Below are positions 50,710 to 63,909 of a DNA stretch of 64,000 nucleotides, piece after piece (the first letter of the stretch is position 1; each line of letters opens with the position of its first letter). The notes under the pieces were generated by a model. It ran no database searches, was not told where the DNA came from, and was given only the letters and a program-made list of their open reading frames with translations. A program made the translations under genes and the position numbers. Source of the stretch: Kudoa neothunni (lineage: Eukaryota > Cnidaria); NCBI GenBank assembly GCA_964304625.1, contig OZ199840.1:10788001-10852000 (forward strand). The letters run 5' to 3'.

Positions 50710-52884
50710 TAAAGAATAGAATATTCACGGACTCCAAATTGCATAGAACTGATAACTTAGAGCGTATATTAAAAAATGAAACTCAGCAACATGGCAATGA
50801 TTCTACTATGGCTACACAACGGCTGATTGTGACGACAACTGATGAATTCAGAATATTATCGTATAATTTATTTGGAAAATTTGTTTAATATTAAAGCTGT
50901 AGGAAAATTAATTCAACAAAGCGGAATGTAATAAAAAGGTATGTTTTTGATGCTGCAAATTCGACGAGAATTCCATCCAATGATGTTAAATTTTACCACC
51001 TAACTCCAGCAGATGAAGCCTTTTTAATTCTTTATCCCAAAATAATCGTAAATTATATTATAATATTATATTTAAATGAATTATATATAAATAGGATGAT
51101 AAGAACTCTATATATGTTATCGTTGATCATTTTAGCATTGTGATGGGCTATACCAACCCATCTAACAATTCAGAAACATACTTGTCAAGGTTTAGTCAGG
51201 GTGAAAATTCCAATCACACAATTACTAACACTTTTGATTGTTTTGGAGATGAAACAATGGAAATACTCACTAATAACTATCTCTTGCTTGTAACGAATTA
51301 AACACTATCGTCTATGATTTTTAACAAATTTCTAAGGAGGAATGCTCAAATGATTCAATGAGATTATCAAACGTCATGAATCCATGTTACCCAAAAAATG
51401 TTTCTTTGATTCATGCACCCGGTAAAATAGACGATTACGAAATCTGTGGTCACAGGTTTTACGTTCGAAACAACAATTGCAATTCTATAAATGTTGTGGG
51501 AGACTACAATGAAAATAAATGCTACGAGTTACTTGAAAAAGTGACCAACTTAAATCATATAGATGACAAGTATACAGTTAATTCCCCTTTCCAACTGGAT
51601 TCAGAGTTTATGCGTCCTTTATACGAAAAGGAAAATGTATGTTTGTCAATAATCGTAGAATTAACAAAAATATTTCCATCGTTGAAATAAACGCTTGTTT
51701 TGTGAATTTCCAATTTTAAAAAATACATTTTAAAAATTATAAGTTAATATATTTATTAAATTTTTTGATAATGAAACAAACAACAACTAAATTAAATAAT
51801 ATTCAAATGACAAGCGACTACTCATTTATATCTTTTTATATAAATACATTAATAATACTTTAAATCTTTTTATCTTTTGAACAAAATTGAACTAATATTT
51901 TTATATTTATATGAAATCAGTTGAAAAAAAAAGTGAAAATTTATGCTTCCCATAATCTACAAGGTAAAAATGGTGAGGCTGATATTCTAGAAATACTTTG
52001 TAACAAGTCACTAAATTTAAACGGACCGGTAAAATTTTTAGTTAAATATACACTTTACTTTGCGGTAGGTTAACATGGAAGAAAATTGTTTTAGAGCAAA
52101 CTACCTAAAGTTTGTTGTCACTAAATTAAAACTACAAAACAGATCAAGTTATTATAAGGTATTTAAATAATTACGTTCATATAATTTTTTTATTAAATAG
52201 AAAAATAATATATTTTTTGATAAAAATTTTATTTTACTTTCGAAAACATTTTCCATCTTGGAAGATAAAAATGGTTATTCATTATTTTGTATCAAACTTT
52301 GCTAATTTGGACTGTTATCAGAGGAAGAACAAAATAATAAAGAGTCTTCTCCTAGTGAGTATACTTATGCATTAATCATGTATAATATCCCTACAGATGA
52401 TGAGATTCCTGTTGAAAATCCAAATGAAAAAGTCATTAAATCAATTACACCTGTGACTATAAAGGACAAAAATGTAACACCTAGTTGTAACGCGTATATT
52501 CAACTATATTAAGCTAATAATTATCCATCAATTAATTTTTAGTTCAAACGTATGCAAAGAAGAAAATAGCAAGCCCGACGACTCAGAAAAGAATAACAAA
52601 GGTAAACGTATCATCGAAATTATAAATATATTAGAAAATACGGTCCAGTTAATTCATGTAATAAAAATTTATTATTTCTCTCATAGAAGTATCCCCTATC
52701 ATTTTCAAACAAGCAAGTTCAAATGATCGAACCAAAAAAAAAAGGGACTGGTATGATTATCGGCATAATCATTGGAATAATTCTGCTCTTGCTATTATTT
52801 GGTATCATTGTATTCATATTGTACAAGACCAAAATTATCAAACGGTCTGCAAAATACGATATGCGCAATGCTGTCTACAAATAA
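50710..52884 (+). CDS. Type I membrane protein, second family, possibly decaying copy
   Basis: Exons: up to 50860, 50903-51047, 51095-51289, 51337-51636, 51921-52028, 52069-52158, 52201-52273, 52322-52354, 52397-52493, 52543-52601, 52687-52884. Exons 2, 3, 6 and 7 have exactly the lengths of their counterparts in the gene at 61696, and sequences align: NDVKFYHLTPADEAFLILYP, TNTFDCFGDETMEILTNNYL, NPCYPKN, CFRANYLKF. The C-terminal part is acidic and hydrophilic, then a span IIGIIIGIILLLLLFGIIVF and the tail KRSAKYDMRNAVYK. Two signs of decay: the last exon carries a run of ten A (52734-52743) where nine would keep the frame, and the region matching the signal peptide of the sister gene has no open ATG. 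Family not recognised; function unknown. Confidence 0.7.
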
Positions 52885-55800
52885 ATATATAATAATTGTG
52901 TCCGATCCGAAATTCGATGTCTCTTCATATTAGCATTATTTTTTCCTCCAAATAAAATTTTAAAAAACTGGAATATCCCTTTCTTTCATTATTAGATATA
53001 TAGTTAATTGGCATTTTTAAGGTAGACAAGTAATCAATTAATCCTTAAGATAATTTGAATGATGCATGAGTTTACTAAAAAAGGTACAAATTTGCTTTGG
53101 TGAAAAATTTTAAAAGGATTAATAAAATTATTTTTAATCGAACCTAAAATTATAGAAAGACAGACAGAGTAAAGTAAATAGCCGTATTTATTAGTCCATT
53201 TATGGGTAATTTTTTATTTTGCAGTCATACAGAAAGCTCTTATTGCAACTTTTCGAATAATTGTATAAATTCCAGTTCCGCCTTTAACGTGTAAATCTTG
53301 ATAATAAATAAACGTTTTCCATTAATATGATAATTTTCAGCGTGTTACATAAATATCTCATACATTCTCAACACATAAAAGTCAATTTTGTTTATTTACT
53401 AGGTCAAACTTCCGGCGCAACTGGTTACGCCTTATTCATTTACGCTGTAGGCACAACAGCACCATATTCAGGTGACTACCGTTTATGCGGATATGCAGGA
53501 CTTTATCCCAAAAACACTCTCGTTTTGGAGGAACAATTACCCCTAATATAGTGATTCTCAACCTGTGGTGAATGGTCTCCGAGGATGAATCTGAGAGGGT
53601 CTGTGAGTAATTCCAATAAAATCCGAATCTAATTTTATCATCGTACATTCTTTATAATTATATATTTTTTAATACTTCTGTAATTATTAAAAATTTCAAA
53701 TATACCCTTGCGTTATTGATTTTTATAAATATTTAATGTTTATTCTAAAATTTTCTTTTGTTATAATTTATTTTGTAAAAAATCTATAAAAATAATAGTT
53801 ATTCAGTAGATTACTTGTTAAAAACTAAAAATTTCCAAAAAAATATTTCTTATTGTTTCAGACTAAGCATTTAGAATGATTATTACTTGTACAACAACCT
53901 ATTATTGCGAAACTAGATTTCCGTGTTAATTACCATAAAAATAAAGTCACAAAATCGTTTATCTGCGTGTTGCTCTTTCACATACTTATCAGAATTCTGT
54001 GAACTTATTGATGAAAAAAACTAAATAAATAGCATAAAATATTTTTCAATGTAAGTTATTTTTAAAAAAGTAGGGTTGGCAAAAATGCAGTATAATGACC
54101 ATAATCAAAATCAGCGGCGACTACGTTCAGGAACGAACCCGTTGAATATTTTAATAATGAGTATTGTCGAATAATGCGACATCAATAAAATCCTTTCACT
54201 ATCCGCTATTTGTCATCACAATAGCATTCGCAATAATCTATTAATGCAGAGAACTCCTAGTCCCTCGCGATTATTTCGACAGGCTATACCACCAATTAAG
54301 TTTGCTCAAGTAAAGCATGCTCGATATGTTGTAGAATTTAAGTCAGACAACTCTAATTTTGTTTTATTGTCATATATCGTCCTTAGAAATTGCCTATTAT
54401 TAATCTATGTCTATAAGAAAAAAAATTCGTATTTAATGCAAGCATTAGATGTTCAATTGTAGAAAATGCATAACCATAATTTCAAAAATAATATATTGAA
54501 TGAAAATAAATCATTACTGGCAAAAATTATGGCATAAATATAAGGCTAATCTGGGTTTAAAAATATACGATTAATATTCAAACCAAATATAATCTATAAT
54601 CTTAAAATTAGGTCATTATTCTGCATTAATCTAACAGTCTAATATAATTTCTCCCTTGTTAACTCTTTATTTTAATAACCACAATAATTAACGGAAATAA
54701 AGAATTTAAATAGAAAAAATATTTCGATTATAAAAGTGTTTTTCCATTAAATTTTTTTACGAATTTATCTTTTAAGCATTTAACCCTGAATAGATAATAA
54801 TTGACCAAACATGATTAAATTTATTATTTTAAAAAATTATGTATCATTGTCTATACATGGTTATAATATTAATAATTTCTAAAAAATAACAGTGAAGGAT
54901 TTCATAGTTGTTAATTTTTTTTTTTAATATATCTTAAGATGAAACAATTACATAATTACTTTACAACATAAATATTTATATATAATTGGGGATACAAGAT
55001 AAGCACTTTAAGATAACCCTTTCGTTCCCTAATTTATCTTGTTCATCAATAATTTTTTAAAGCACAATAATATTAAAATTATGTAAAATTTGAATGTTTT
55101 TTTAATAAAAAATTCTAATTCTTTTTAAATTTATTTACTGAAGTGAAAAAGGAACTAAAAGTTAAAATATTTATATGTACGATTGGATTATGCATTAAAA
55201 CAGGATGGGGTCCATATGAATGAAAAGTTGAGAACCACTCCACTGCTCATACCCTAGACTCACTCAGAATTAGTTTGGGAAAGTCGTCTGAACGCGGGTG
55301 TCCACTCTACGAAAACCACCTACTTGGTTTTATTTCGTGCATGTACTTGGCGGTTATGAGAGCCGAGTTCTACCATTCTGTCAGGTTTTCATCGCAGCAG
55401 CAAGCAAAACCAAGATACTTCGAAGATTTCCACAGCCTTCTTACTCAATTTCAGATTAGGAGTAAAGGAACGCCTGGAATAAGCCTCGAGTCTCCATACT
55501 GTGAGGTTGCGAGCCACACCTAACATTACTATACCGTATTGTTAAAGCTCACATAATGGTAAAATAAACGCTTGATGATGCTCATAGGTGGCAGCAGCGC
55601 CAGAATTCGAATCACGAGGTAGCGAATTCAAGCCCAATCCCATGCACATGCAAACCACGGCTTCTAGGTCTTGGCTCCCAGTTAAGTAATTACTGTCAAT
55701 AACGGTTGTTTCCAGCTTTTTGTAGGGTTGTTAAAAAGGTATGCAATAAAAATAAAGTGGGTAATATCCATTTTCTTGTATTTGTAAAAAAATTCCGTAC

Positions 55801-56459
55801 AAAATAACTTCGAATATATGACTCAAAGCTTAAAAGACATATAAGATAGAAATGGGTTTTAGAAAATGACAAATAGTGACACACAACGAAAAGAGCGCAA
55901 TGTTAAAATAGGCAATAACTGGTGTTGACTGCATATAGCAGTATTTTTTGTATGTAAATTCAATAATCATATTTTAATAGAATTTTAAGGATTCTCATTT
56001 AACCTACGCACCTTAGCCATTAATTCATGTCCATGTACGCTCGAAATTGACCTCAGTACCTCAAAACTATTATTAATACTCTTTGTACAACTCGCATTCG
56101 TTACAAAAAGTTATTGTTTTCCAATACTTTAATACAGTTAAGCGATTGAATTCATTAGATGAAACCTAATAACAGAGAACATATCATTGACTCTGAGAGC
56201 TCCATAACCGACGATTGCAAACTTGTTAATTAAAACAATTTATATCTATTTATGAGAACAAGCGTATAATGTTTTGATACATGAAAGAAGAGAATCTCAC
56301 ACTGCTTCCGCAACATATCTGAAAAAATCAAACGTTGTTTTGTCCATACTAATGGTTTTTGAATCCAAAATCGAATCTTTGGCTGTCTAAGTCACCTCAT
56401 TGCGTTGGTCACGAAAATAACTTTTAAGGCGGTTTAAATCGAATCCTACTCACGTTTTT
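52885..56459. other. Gene-poor stretch with hAT-like half ends
   Basis: AGTGATTCTCAACCTGTGG at about 53551 and GTTGAGAACCACT ending near 55239 are opposite hAT-style ends, but the flanks do not match as a target duplication. A slightly GC-richer block at 55260-55530 contains an 82-codon open frame of unknown content. No gene can be supported. Confidence 0.4.
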
Positions 56460-56479
56460 TTACATTGTCAAAGCGGAAG

Positions 56480-57415
56480 TCATTCGAATGAAACTCGTGA
56501 AAGAGTGATTGATTTGGTTTTTAATACGGGCAAGAGTCAGCAAAGAGTTTCTGAATCCCTTAAAACCCAGAATCAACCCTTTAGAGAATATTAAAAGACT
56601 ATAGAAGTACTGAAAAAATATAGCAGTAAATGAGGGAGGATATAGAAATATTTCCCTTACGTCAAAAAAGAAAAATAACCTAATCAAATTAATAGAGTTC
56701 GACTGTACAATCACCTTACAATCCAATATTGAAAAGCTAAACCTGACCGACCGCCCTATTACGTTTTGGAGACAGTTGATGTTGATAAATATGACATTTA
56801 AACCTGCAAGACTTATTCCACTAAGTAGAAATTGTGAATCCATGAAATTAATGCGAAGTGGTATTCCAACATCTCCATTGATCGAAGCTATAAAAACCTA
56901 ATATTTGTTGACGAAAGTTCATTTATGCCGCACATTTGGCAAAATCATGGAAGAGAGTTGGGTAATCAGATTCCTAATCCTGTGTTTAGGAAGAGAATGG
57001 AGGACAATATCTCCATTACATTGGTTGTGGGTGCCACCAATGTAGTTCATCATGATACAGTTTTTGGTAATGTGAATCATGAGAGATTCCGAGCATTTTT
57101 GATAAAGTTGAATGAGATTTTGGGAAATGGCTAATTCGCATTTGTCATGGATAATATTCGCTCTCATCATACCAATATGGAATTCTATCATGAATATGGT
57201 TATGAAGTTGTTTTCTTACTTCCTAATCATAACCCATTCTTATATCCCTGCGAGGAAGTATTTTCCAAAATAACAAAAAATTCGTTTTGGCGAACCTATA
57301 ACTTATAAAAGGAAGAGATGATCTCTTTAAAAGAATGAAAGAAGCCTCCAACTCTGTATCATCCGATAATTTGAAAGCTTATTATCAACGTGCAAAAACT
57401 TTCTCTGGAAAATGA
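56480..57415 (+). pseudogene. IS630/Tc1-like (DDE_3) transposase, broken
   Basis: The catalytic half is well kept: LIFVDESSFMPHIWQNHGRE near 56905-56960, then ISITLVVGATNVVHHDTVFG, FVMDNIRSHHTN near 57140-57170 and the Glu region NHNPFLYPCEEVFSKI near 57225-57270. The N-terminal part holds a helix-turn-helix remnant, NTGKSQQRVSESLKTQ near 56530. Stops and frame changes separate the parts, including one after ILGNG. Terminal repeats were not found. Confidence 0.75.
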
Positions 57416-57654
57416 CATGCCCTCCTCGATATCGAAAGGAATTATCTGAAACATAGTGAAACAATGTATCTTGTATTTTTCCTTTATTTACTGTCTTTCC
57501 CATTACATTAACAAGACTCTAATAGATATTCACAAGAAATATAATTTTTTTTATAACTGTAAATTTTCTTGTAAAAAAGTTGACTTTTGATGCAAAATTC
57601 GATATCAAAGTTTTGCAAAACAGGGACAATTAGTCTATAATCTAGTGACGGGGA

Positions 57655-57990
57655 AAAGACTTTCACTCACCTCTCCTGGTCAGATGAAAGAATTATCAAT
57701 TCGGTGAATGACAACTCTTTAATATCACTGAAAGAACACACAAAAAATTTAACGATGAATATGGAATAACTGTGTCTTTGAGTACGATAGACAGAGTCAT
57801 CGGCAAGTTTCACTATACTTTAAATCTGTTGTGAGGATCCCCAAGGATAGAAGTTGTGACATAATGATTCAGAAGAGGACGTAATACGCTCAGATATTTA
57901 GAGAGTTAGGAAGAAATGTGTCCTATAAAAATACTGCATCTTTTGGCGAACTCTGGTTTTTATTGGTCAAAGACCTAATAGAAAGCGCTC
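57655..57990 (+). pseudogene. Remnant of an IS630-like transposase N-terminus
   Basis: A short piece EYGITVSLSTIDRVIGKFHY near 57757-57815 matches the helix-turn-helix linker region common in IS630-type transposases. Stops follow within 15 codons. It is separate from the copy just upstream and looks older. Confidence 0.5.
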
Positions 57991-58146
57991 TTTGAAAGAC
58001 ACTTCAGCATACATCTTTATTTCTGCAGTAAACCAAAATGATGTTATATACAGTAAAATTCACGACAAAGCGGTTAGTTTCAGGCAAAAATTTCAAGATT
58101 CGACAGCAATAATTAATATTTGACTATGTATCAAGTTTCAAATATA

Positions 58147-60337
58147 CAGTAGGCAATCGATTTTTGTACCTTTTTCCCATCCCCCGAGAAGTACAAAAAA
58201 TATGTAATGACGGATTTTTCGTACTTGATGAAGAATGCGCATTTGGGAGAATTTAATGACTGTGAGAGTGACTAATCCAGATTTTTTTTATTAAAATTCA
58301 TCTCATTTCCCGTTTAATTTAATATAAATAATTAATAACATAAATTTAAACCATATAATACTATTATTGACATGAACAAACTTATCTGTTTATAGACAGA
58401 TTGATATTTAGTTCAAAAACCTTTTATACTTTTTGCATGAATTTTTTGTATCGACTTTGTATTTTTGATGAAATAAGAATTTATTCTGTTATGAATTTTA
58501 ACCTAAATGATTTCTAATTAAATTATTGTAGCGGCCGAAAACATTTGTAATTTTTTATCATATCTCATCAATCATTATCAATTTTAATAAAAAATAATGC
58601 AAAACAACTACTGAAAACGGAAAAATAACGGACAAACGATTTTAAGAATCGCTTTTATTGGAACAATCAGTTACTTAAGTTTGGCTAAATTTTTTGAATA
58701 ATAAGTTTGACAGTGTATTTTTCAAGTTTAAGACCGATCTACACTCATCAACTGCATTGTGCTTAAGAAAACATTTAAGTTTTTGAATTGATTCGATAAC
58801 TTCCTTTGAAGAAATATTTTCGACTGGTAAATCTTTGGATATGTCGTCATCATGCTGTTCTTCTATCTTTTCTATGTTTTGCAGTACGTTATCCGAATCA
58901 TCAATATCCATTTGAAAATTATTATTCTCTTCCAGAATCATCTCGTCAATTTCCGCATCAATTTCTGTGATTTCTGTGATTTCATGGAGGGCAATTTTAT
59001 TATTGACATCGTTATCGTTAGCGGATGAAAACCCAGCTTTTATAAAACAATTTTCCATGGTCTTACTGCTAACAGATTACTACGCTTCTTTAGTTAGAAA
59101 CATAGCTTCCAGAAGATCGGGGGAATTGGGAAAGAGCCAGCTTCTGTGAATGCAATAAATTTTTCTATCATTGCTATTTTGTATGTCGCTTTAAAGTTTA
59201 AACGAATGGATAATACCCTGGTCTAAGGGTAGGAAAATACTTGTCGTGTTTTGAGAATGAAAGACCATTTTTATATGACATAAATCCATATGAAAACGCA
59301 AAGTCGCATTGTCCCGTAATAAAATATTTTTCTTCAATTTTTTTTTTCAAAAAACTTATTCAAGCCAGTTATACATTTTATAAATATATTACCAATTATC
59401 AATGCTTTTTTTGCTGCATGCATACTTTAGGGGACGATTATGTAAATTTTTGAAGCATCTCGGTTTAAAAGAATGCTTAATAATCAGAGGATCGAGTTTC
59501 CCACCAAACATACAAACACCAAACAGGATTATTATTCATTGTTTGCTCTTTTTGAATCGGTTATAGGCATTCTCTTTAGTTGTGACATAGCTCTTACCTA
59601 AACCTATGATAAAATATATAAATTCACACTCTACCTCGCAGTTGCTGATAGTACAACCCAGTTACGTCGATACTAAAAACACAGTCGGATGAGTAGTCCT
59701 TTATTATATCTAATAACAATGGAATCCATTTTTCAACTGTTTCGATGTCAACGAAGCAAGAATCACCATGAAAGTTTTGTCTTTTTAGATTGAATCTTGA
59801 TTTAAAACCTTTAAACCATCCATGTGTTGATGAATCCACACAGGAATCATTTAAACCCAATTCTCTCTTTTTTATTAATAATATCCATGGAAGTTAACTC
59901 TATTTTTCTCGAACGCATCAAATTAATCCATTCAAGAATTTCAGAATCAAGCTCTTTGTTGGTGCAATGTTTCAAATTTTTTCTTTTCGATGAAGCTAAC
60001 TCACTTTCACAAGCTATCACAATTCTATCTTTCTTATTAAGAATGACATCCAGTGTTGAAATTGTAGGAAGTTTAAAACGTCGACATTTGCGGCCTTCGC
60101 TCCCTTCTTAGACAAGTTTTCGAAAAATTCGATTATTTCAAATTTTTTTTGGAATAATTCTGCATTTGTTACTTTTTGCTGCCATCCGAAAAGTACGTAA
60201 AATTCGCAACGATTGATTTTTTATTTTTAAACTAAATTTTAATATGACATTTAACGTTGAATCTTTACTTTTACAGAAAGTTTCAGAGTAATCGAGAAAC
60301 AAGAAGTTTAAAAATATGAAAAATCGATTGCCTACTG
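58147..60337 (-). mobile_element. Tigger/pogo-type DNA transposon, family 2, full length but dead
   Basis: Inverted repeats CAGTAGGCAATCGATTTTT at 58147 and its exact complement ending at 60337, flanked by TA on both sides. The minus strand holds a Tigger transposase in pieces. The element at 10270-12256 belongs to the same family but has one end worn down. Confidence 0.88.
58675..60111 (-). pseudogene. Tigger-like transposase, broken
   Basis: From right to left: an N-terminal helix-turn-helix remnant (60111-59900), CENP-B-type DNA binding HGWFKGFKSRFNLKRQNFHG (near 59800), the first catalytic Asp in DCVFSIDVTGLYYQQL (near 59680), LDPLIIKHSFKPRCFKNL near 59480, and the acidic C-terminal segment up to 58675 that ends in a Leu-rich helix. 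The middle of the catalytic domain is eroded and several frame breaks are present. Confidence 0.8.
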
Positions 60338-61695
60338 TATTACTATTTTCGAATGGATAATAATACGATAATACCCCATTATAAGGGACATAAAGAAATA
60401 ATTCTTCTAAAGATCTACCACCATATAGTTCATCCTTGAACCCAATTGAAAAAATTATATTCAAGTCTGAAAAAAGCTAGTTTTTCTCATAAAATGTCAA
60501 AATGAAAATTAATTGAAGACTGGGATAAAAGAGTCTTGAACAAAATACGACACAACATTGTGATGGTTTTTACCGCAAAATTTTAGATTACATCGCCAGA
60601 TATTCAAGAAAATGAATTAAGCGTGGAATAATAATTTAATTAAGGACAATATAATATAATTTTTTCTTTTTCATGTAAACGGGAGTTAAATTCTCGTTCA
60701 AAATTTAATGGATCAATCGCAACTACGCCGAACTTGAATGGCAACTCTCCGTGGTTGTCCGAAATCTGCCGAGCTTAGCTACAAAAGCGCCGAATTTAGA
60801 TGACAAACCCTATAATATATAATAATATTTAATAAGTAAATTTATTACAAATATAAATTGTTATTAATATCATATAAACATAAGTATCCCAACTTATCAA
60901 TTATAAATAAATTCGTGAAACATCCCCAGAAAAATAATTTAAATAATGTGGGAAAATTACGCATTTATAATTATTTTTAAATGGTGATACATTAATGCAC
61001 TTATATTAGTTAAATTGGTATTATTATCTACTTATTATGTATCTGAAGTAATTGGTTTGCTAAATAATTTTTAAAAAATAATGTTGGAGGTATTAACAGG
61101 ATATTTGACCATAGATTGGAATTTGATTAAAATGCTAAATAATATAACTTATTACTAAAAACAGTTTATTATTGATTTATTGAAATGTATTCTCTTAGCT
61201 GATTATCTTTATGATAAATGCGAAACTAATTGTTTAACAACGTTTTGCCTTTATTATAAAAAATCATGTATATATCAAGTTATTTAATATAAAATGGAGT
61301 AATCTCATTTGTTTGAATTTAATTAATTCATATAATGATCCAAGTTTATATTCTTAATTAAAATTAAACTAATATAAATCTAAGGTGGTTAAGTATATAA
61401 TTTGGCATTTATGAGATGTAAAACAAAATAAAAAATTTATCATTACCATAAAAGGCTTATTGAACCATAAATATTTGATTAATATATTTAAGTAGATAAG
61501 GCTTATCACTTTAGAATTGATTATGCTTAGAATGTTGATTTCTATAGTTATTATTCTAATAGATTTTTTTAAAGTTGGTGAAAATGTCGTTTTAAAAGTA
61601 AAATGATAAATGATCAGCCGAATACAAATTAACTTAGGGAAATTGTTTAATATTGGATCTCTCATTTTCTCAAAAGTTTGTAACCATTTCTATTA
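60338..61695. other. Intergenic region upstream of the intact second-family gene
   Basis: AT-rich, no gene supported. A small imperfect tandem motif, CGCCGAACTTGAATGGCAAC and CGCCGAATTTAGATGACAAAC, lies near 60728-60810. Confidence 0.4.
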
Positions 61696-63909
61696 ATGGC
61701 TCAAATACAGATGAATTGGGAAAACCTCTACCAAACTATTACAGTATTATTAGTCATAATGTGCGAATTTATGAACTTTTCACTAGTTGATGGAAGAATA
61801 TTTTTACTAAGAAACACCACTAGTATCATCAATCAATTAAGAAGTACGTTTGAAAAAACAATGAAATACTTTAACAATGCTCCCAGTGAATCAATAAAGT
61901 TGATTGTGATCACGACTGATGAATACAGAATATTATCGTAAACTTATTCTATACACTTATTAACATACATGTGAAATTATAGAGAAATTAATATTACAAT
62001 GAGAAATTCAACGAAGAATTACATTTTGGAGGCCGCAAAACTTACAAACATACCCCTCAAAAACGTAAAATTCTACCATCTTAGCTCACCGGATCAAGGT
62101 TTCCTAATGTTTTACCCTAGGATTATTGTAAAATCCAAATTATTGTATATTCTAATGATTAATACATAAATAGAATGATGATAATTCAATATTTGTAAAA
62201 TTCGAGCTATACAATATAATTATGGGTTATACTAACCCTTCTATAAATTCAGAAAAGTATTTGTCAAGGTTTGCTATCGCTCAAAAACTCGATGATAAAA
62301 TAACTAACACGTTCGATTGTTTCGGCTACGAAACTATGGAAATTCTCACTAATAACTATCTCATTCAGGTATTGGTTTAAAATGAATTATCTCCGATAGT
62401 TATCATAAATTTGTTAGGAGCTATGTTTGAATAATAATCGGGGTTCTTCACCAGTCACAAATCCTTGCTATCCTAAAAATTTTCGATGGAAATATGCTCT
62501 CAGTAGAAAATATTATTATGAGATTTGTGATCACATGCTATACACAAAAATCCTTCACTGCTCTCATACTATTGTTGGAGATTATGATGAAAAGAAATGC
62601 TACAGTTTACTTGAAAAAGTCACCAGTATAAATCATATAAATGAAAGTTATCAAATGGATTCTCCTTTCAAATTGGATTCTGAGTTTATTAGTCCTATAA
62701 ACAATGAGAACAACGTATGCTCGCTATTGTTAATTATTTTTCATCGAGTGATGCATTTTGAATGCATATTATATAATAAGTTAAATAATTAAAAAACTTT
62801 TTATGTTTAAAATAAAAATTTCATTTCATTTAATATTTTTGTCAAAAATAAAAAAATTATATTATTATTTATAAATGCAACCTTAATTAATTAAAAAATA
62901 AGCATAAAGAATGAATTTTTTTAAAAACAAATAATATGAAATATATTTGGTAAAATACTTTAACTTGAATCTAGTTGAAAAATAAAGTGTTGTTTATTCT
63001 GCCTGTAAGTGATGAAGCAGTCAACGAAAATCTTACAGCCACAGAAAACACTAATTGTAATGACTTGCCATTACCGGAAGAAGTGAACGTATAATTTGGA
63101 TCAAATAGTTTTATGAATTAATCCATTATAGGACAAATTGGGCGAACCATGCTTTAGGACTAATTATATAAGGTTTTTTCTCAAAAAACTAAACTTCACA
63201 AATAGAATAGAATTTGTGAAAGTAATCAATATATTAGAATATTTGCATGAATGATTTTAAAAATTAGACTAAGAAAGAAGAAACTAATGAAAAGTTTAAT
63301 ATAATATCTAAGGAACTTGACACATATGAAAAGAAACCTAGTATATTTATTTATATTTTTTTTTCTAAATATACATTGGTTTTTAGTAGAAAAGGAGAAA
63401 ACAGATACGAAAACTGATCCAATCAATAACGGTGATAGCGAAATCAGCTCTACTAATAATGACAGTGACATTGAAACCATTAACAAAGACAGTGAGGTTG
63501 ATTCCAATACCGACACCAAGTAAATATTTATTTAATGGTTTATTATTTAAAATATATTTGTGGTTAGAACAACCGAAAATACCACAGAAGTGATCGCTCC
63601 CATTTCAAAAACCAGTGATCTAGGTATTATTCATATTTATTTGATGTCCTAAGACATTAGAATCTTAAGCCCTCCCAGTATTTACTCATTATTCTGGTAG
63701 ATTCTCCTTCTAGTGTTCCAATTTCCAATATTAAAGCTGCATCGTCTGATAATACAAACAACAGTAAAAGAAAAACGATAATAATTGGCATAGTTGTTGG
63801 AATATTGTTTTTATTATTGCTATTGCTAATTATTATTGGCATACTATACAAGATTAAATACATCAATCGATCTGCCAAATACAATGTCAAAGAAGCCGTC
63901 TACCAATAA
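61696..63909 (+). CDS. Type I membrane protein, second family, intact copy
   Basis: Ten exons: 61696-61937, 61983-62127, 62174-62368, 62418-62714, 62975-63088, 63132-63221, 63268-63340, 63387-63519, 63568-63623, 63701-63909, joining in frame to 517 residues; the second ATG at 61711 is equally possible. The start has a signal peptide, TITVLLVIMCEFMNFSLV. The ectodomain shows NVKFYHLSSPDQGFLMFYP, NTFDCFGYETMEIL, a Cys-rich exon 4 (NPCYPKN ... YEICDHM ... KKCYSLLEK) and CFRTNYIRF. An acidic Asn/Asp/Ser-rich stalk follows, then the span IIIGIVVGILFLLLLLLIII and the tail INRSAKYNVKEAVYQ. Exon phases match the gene at 50710. No known domain recognised; likely a cell-surface protein. Confidence 0.82.

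Noticed and set aside
53327-53551. 74-codon open frame with a hydrophobic start
   Set aside because: It runs into a hAT-like end, has no homologue I recognise and no flanking splice pattern.
53549-55240. Complete hAT element
   Set aside because: The ends look hAT-like but the flanking 8-mers do not match, so one element cannot be supported.
55275-55523. 82-codon open frame in a GC-richer block
   Set aside because: Composition alone supports it; no motif or context. A SINE-like origin was considered but no clear tRNA boxes were found.
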